Part shown: positions 39,407 to 41,635 of the stretch, in pieces
Layout: every line of letters starts with the position of its first letter
How positions within the stretch are numbered: the first letter of the stretch is position 1
IMG/VR virus record: IMGVR_UViG_3300010375_000030
Span: 1-41,635 of that record
Source of the DNA: a virus
Strand: one strand, 5' to 3'
Length of the DNA: 41,635 nucleotides
Position numbers and translations under genes: made by a program
Notes under the pieces: model-generated
Database searches by the model: none
The model's input: the letters and a program-made list of their open reading frames with translations, nothing else
Told to the model about the DNA's origin: nothing

Positions 39407-39880
39407 ATGGGATACGCGAACGACGACGACCTCGTGGTGGTGTGCTCTGGCGACAAGGGGTTCGTCCAGGCCTTCGACTACGACGGCGACGGCAAGATCG
39501 GTCCGCGCGATCGCGAGATCCTGACGCGGCTCCAGGCGCAAACGGATCGGTGGCTAGACACCTACTTCGTCAAGATGTACCGGGTTCCGCTCTTGCCGGT
39601 CGATCCGTTGTCGCCGCTGCTACCAGACGAGGTCCGCGGGCTGTCGGCTCGCATGATCTTGTGGCGCCGGATGTCGACCGGCGGGATGGCGACCTCGGGC
39701 GCGGCCGATCACATCACGTACGAGGCTGACGTGAAGTGGCTAGAGGCCGTCGCGAAGGGAGATATCGCGCTCGCCCTGTGTCCCCAGCCCGCGCCTACGT
39801 CGATGCGCGCGGTCGACGGACCGACGGACCGCCCGGGTCTCAAAGACATCTCCAGGCGCAAGCTGTGGGGCTTCTCGTAG
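39407..39880 (+). CDS. Mu gp36-like (DUF1320) protein with EF-hand
   Basis: 157 aa. The DUF1320 arrangement (short beta start, long helices LQAQTDRWLDTYFVKMY, then DEVRGLSARMILWRRMS) identifies the head-tail adaptor-like gp36 family. Residues 24-35 (DYDGDGKIGPRD) form a canonical EF-hand loop with Asp at 1, 3, 5 and Asp at 12, suggesting a calcium-stabilised connector. No Shine-Dalgarno sequence. Confidence 0.75.
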   Translation: MGYANDDDLVVVCSGDKGFVQAFDYDGDGKIGPRDREILTRLQAQTDRWLDTYFVKMYRVPLLPVDPLSPLLPDEVRGLSARMILWRRMSTGGMATSGAADHITYEADVKWLEAVAKGDIALALCPQPAPTSMRAVDGPTDRPGLKDISRRKLWGFS

Positions 39881-40396
39881 GTGTCAGGGCTCAAGGTCGA
39901 CCTGCGTACGCTCCATCGCGAGATCGAGCACTCGCTCTACGCACTCCAGGCGCGCGGGCATGACCTTAAGCCGGTGTTCTTGAAGGCCAGGAAGTACCTC
40001 AGGCGCGACACCTCGGACCATCAGAAGAAGCTCGAAGGCCCAACCGGGCGCTGGAAGGGCCTCGCGCCGTCGACGATCGCCCAGCGAATGCAGCGCGCGG
40101 GAAAGCAGGGCCGCGCTCGCCGAGCGCACCGCGTAGGTCCGATCAGGCGTCCGCGCGGCGCGATCCTTGGCCGCAAGCTCACGAACGCCTATCAGGTGTT
40201 CATCTGGGACGAGAAAATGATCGCGAAGTCGCGCGTCGCATGGTCCGGCGTGCAGGCGTACGGCGGACGAGCTGGCAAGGGAGCGGTCATCCCGGGTCGC
40301 GATTGGCTGTGGGTCGACGACACGTTCTTGCAGGCGGTCCTCAACATCTGCTCGGTTCGGTACGGCGAGCTATGGCGAAAGATCGGCGTGAAGTAG
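39881..40396 (+). CDS. gpG-like virion morphogenesis protein
   Basis: 171 aa, GTG immediately after the upstream stop. The family pattern WKGLAPSTIAQRMQR, ILGRKLTNAYQV, VAWSGVQAYGGRAG and IPGRDWLWVDD matches phage virion morphogenesis proteins (Mu gpG, P2 gpS), which join head to tail. In Mu, G precedes the protease; here it follows gp36. Confidence 0.75.
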   Translation: MSGLKVDLRTLHREIEHSLYALQARGHDLKPVFLKARKYLRRDTSDHQKKLEGPTGRWKGLAPSTIAQRMQRAGKQGRARRAHRVGPIRRPRGAILGRKLTNAYQVFIWDEKMIAKSRVAWSGVQAYGGRAGKGAVIPGRDWLWVDDTFLQAVLNICSVRYGELWRKIGVK

Positions 40397-40399
40397 CAT
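40394..40399 (+). promoter_or_regulatory. TAnnnT box (TAGCAT) before gp37-like gene
   Basis: TAGCAT with 7 nt to the GTG at 40407; overlaps the preceding stop. Confidence 0.4.
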
Positions 40400-40406
40400 C
40401 GCCTTC

Positions 40407-41153
40407 GTGAGCTACCGCGCTGACTACGATGGCGACTTTGCCGGCGACTGGTTCGGTGGCCCATCGCCGCTCGCGCCGATGCCGGCGACGAACTTCGAGG
40501 GCGGCCTTGGTGAGAGCACGCGCGGGATCGTGCTCTCCGGCGTGTGCACGTTGCTGTCGAGGCTCTTGCGCGCGAACGGCGGGTACCTCACGGCGATCGA
40601 GCCGCTCTCCCTCCAGGTCGACGGCCGCGGGTCCGATGAGGATCTCGCGATCGTGTACGACATCCTCAAGGGCCGGCAACCGGCGATCTGCGTCGCGATC
40701 GGCGACGGGACTGGTTTTTTCGCGCCCGGTGACATCGCTTCGAGGTGGGCGTACACGCTGGAGGTCCACGTGTTCTTCGTCGCCCGTTCGCTGCGGTCCC
40801 ATCTCGCGGCGCACACGGGTGACGCGACGAGTAAGGCCGACAAGACGGCCGATCCGGGGCTCCTCGCGATGCTCCAGCACGCGCGTCAGCTCCTCGCCGG
40901 CCAGCGCCCAGGCGTGAACAAAGGCGGCGCGAAGGAGCTACGGCCGGTAGATGAGCGCCAGCTCCTAGCCGATCAGCTCGAAGAGGTCTGGAAACAGAGC
41001 TACTCGGTTGTGGTCGATGAGACGCTGCGGCCAAAGCGAGACTTGACCCAGCGCGCTACCAAGATCAACGCTAGGCATCGACTGTCGTCGCAATCGCTCG
41101 GAGATCCGCCGATCGTCACGACAGTCACGGAACTTGACGACGAGGACGCATGA
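40407..41153 (+). CDS. Mu gp37-like (DUF1834) protein
   Basis: 248 aa from GTG. GFF-type core (AICVAIGDGTGFF, then YTLEVHVFFVARSLRSH, then LAMLQHARQLLAGQ) fits Gp37, a tail-completion protein. Order gp36, gpG-like, gp37, gp38, sheath mirrors Mu apart from G. Confidence 0.7.
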   Translation: MSYRADYDGDFAGDWFGGPSPLAPMPATNFEGGLGESTRGIVLSGVCTLLSRLLRANGGYLTAIEPLSLQVDGRGSDEDLAIVYDILKGRQPAICVAIGDGTGFFAPGDIASRWAYTLEVHVFFVARSLRSHLAAHTGDATSKADKTADPGLLAMLQHARQLLAGQRPGVNKGGAKELRPVDERQLLADQLEEVWKQSYSVVVDETLRPKRDLTQRATKINARHRLSSQSLGDPPIVTTVTELDDEDA

Positions 41154-41500
41154 ACAAAACACTGTGGGTCGAAGCTGTCGAGGGGCGCACCGTCCCCCTA
41201 CATCCGAGCGTGCACACCGAAGGCCTCGGCGTCCACGTGCTCAAGCCCGGCGAGCGCGCACGCGTAGCCGACGGGCCTCTCATTCGTCGCTCGGTTCGCT
41301 CCGGCGATCTCCGTGTGCTCGACAAAGACGAGGTCTCGAAGCACGAGACCTCGGTCAAGACGCGAGACGCGGAGGCCGATGCCAAGCGCAGGACCGAGCA
41401 CGATGCCGCGCAGGCGGCGGCGAAGAGGGCGCTCGAAGATCGCGGCTACCCACTCGCTAGCGGGATTGTGAAGCCCGCACCGAAGGGAGATCAGTCGTGA
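41150..41500 (+). CDS. DUF2635 (Mu gp38-like) protein
   Basis: 116 aa, ATGA-coupled. The first half fits DUF2635 (KTLWVEAVEGRTVPLHP, then RRSVRSGDLRVL); the second half is a charged extension longer than usual for the family. Precedes the tail sheath as in Mu. Confidence 0.65.
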   Translation: MNKTLWVEAVEGRTVPLHPSVHTEGLGVHVLKPGERARVADGPLIRRSVRSGDLRVLDKDEVSKHETSVKTRDAEADAKRRTEHDAAQAAAKRALEDRGYPLASGIVKPAPKGDQS

Positions 41501-41635
41501 CCATCATCACCGGCATCGATCCGAGCAAGCTCACGCCGGGCTCGGCGCACGTGATCAACTACCTGCAGGGTGGTCGGTCGCTGACCTCGCTCCCCCAGCG
41601 GCTGTTGCTGATCGGCGTGCAGTCGGCGGCGGCCA
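41497..41635 (+). CDS. Tail sheath protein (Mu gpL-like), 3' truncated
   Basis: Starts at GTG overlapping the upstream stop and is open at the window edge. The first 46 codons (TITGIDPSKLTPGS, then YLQGGRSLTSLPQRLLLIG) fit the N-terminus of Mu-type sheath. Indicates that sheath, tube and tape-measure genes lie just outside the window. Confidence 0.7.
   Translation, partial: MTIITGIDPSKLTPGSAHVINYLQGGRSLTSLPQRLLLIGVQSAAA

Noticed and set aside
1-41635. CRISPR array, integrase or transposase
   Set aside because: No regularly spaced repeats and no tyrosine/serine recombinase or MuA/DDE signature found in the window.

Overview
The window is part of a tailed-phage genome (or prophage) with a contractile tail. 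Coding is very dense and GC-rich, genes are joined by ATGA/GTGA/TTGA overlaps, and the standard bacterial code is used. The right end follows phage Mu's head gene order: terminase, DUF935 portal, protease with a nested scaffold, decoration protein, gpT-type major capsid protein, then gp35, gp36, a gpG-like protein, gp37, gp38 and the first codons of the tail sheath. The left end carries the far end of a Mu-type tail module: a glycine-rich fibre, gp46, gp47/baseplate J and gp48/DUF2313. Sheath remainder, tube, tape measure and gp43-45 are absent, so the window is probably a linear cut of a larger or circularly permuted genome. No MuA/MuB transposase, integrase, tRNA or CRISPR array was seen. 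The host cannot be read directly. GC-rich codons, several small lipoproteins and apparently leaderless genes with a TAnnnT box suggest a high-GC Gram-negative or similar bacterium; this is weak inference.

Layout. 1-10308 (+): tail fibre, baseplate and accessory virion proteins, a coiled-coil membrane protein and a lipoprotein. 10592-11672 (+): candidate holin and amidase endolysin. 11669-20344 (-): a long leftward operon read from about 20350, encoding RecT, a Cas4/RecB-like Fe-S nuclease, a DUF6744-like protein, a Topo VI A/Spo11-like Toprim protein, a DUF3846-like protein and two lipoproteins. 20345-20424: a divergent control region with two operators. 20425-32100 (+): an early/replication operon with a Cro/CI-type regulator, replisome organiser and helicase-loader candidates, RusA, many small Cys-pair proteins, a methyltransferase-like protein with an altered catalytic motif, SLOG-like proteins, an NrdR-type zinc ribbon and an HNH protein. 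32101-32399: an AT-rich non-coding island with hairpins. 32400-41635 (+): packaging and head genes.

How it fits together. The HTH regulator at 20425 probably binds CAAG-N7-CTTG operators that overlap both its own promoter and the divergent recT promoter. A third copy with the same geometry precedes a small gene at 17524. RecT plus the nuclease form a recombination pair, RusA resolves junctions, and the two proteins at 21818-22842 probably start replication. The small terminase candidate carries an AT-hook and lies beside the AT-rich island, which makes that island a candidate packaging or late-control site.

Most notable: (1) the operator system; (2) a recurring TAnnnT box 6-7 nt before start codons that lack a Shine-Dalgarno sequence, implying leaderless transcripts; (3) a tail-fibre tip domain repeated in frame after a UGA stop; (4) a phage Spo11/Topo VI A-like protein with a zinc insertion.
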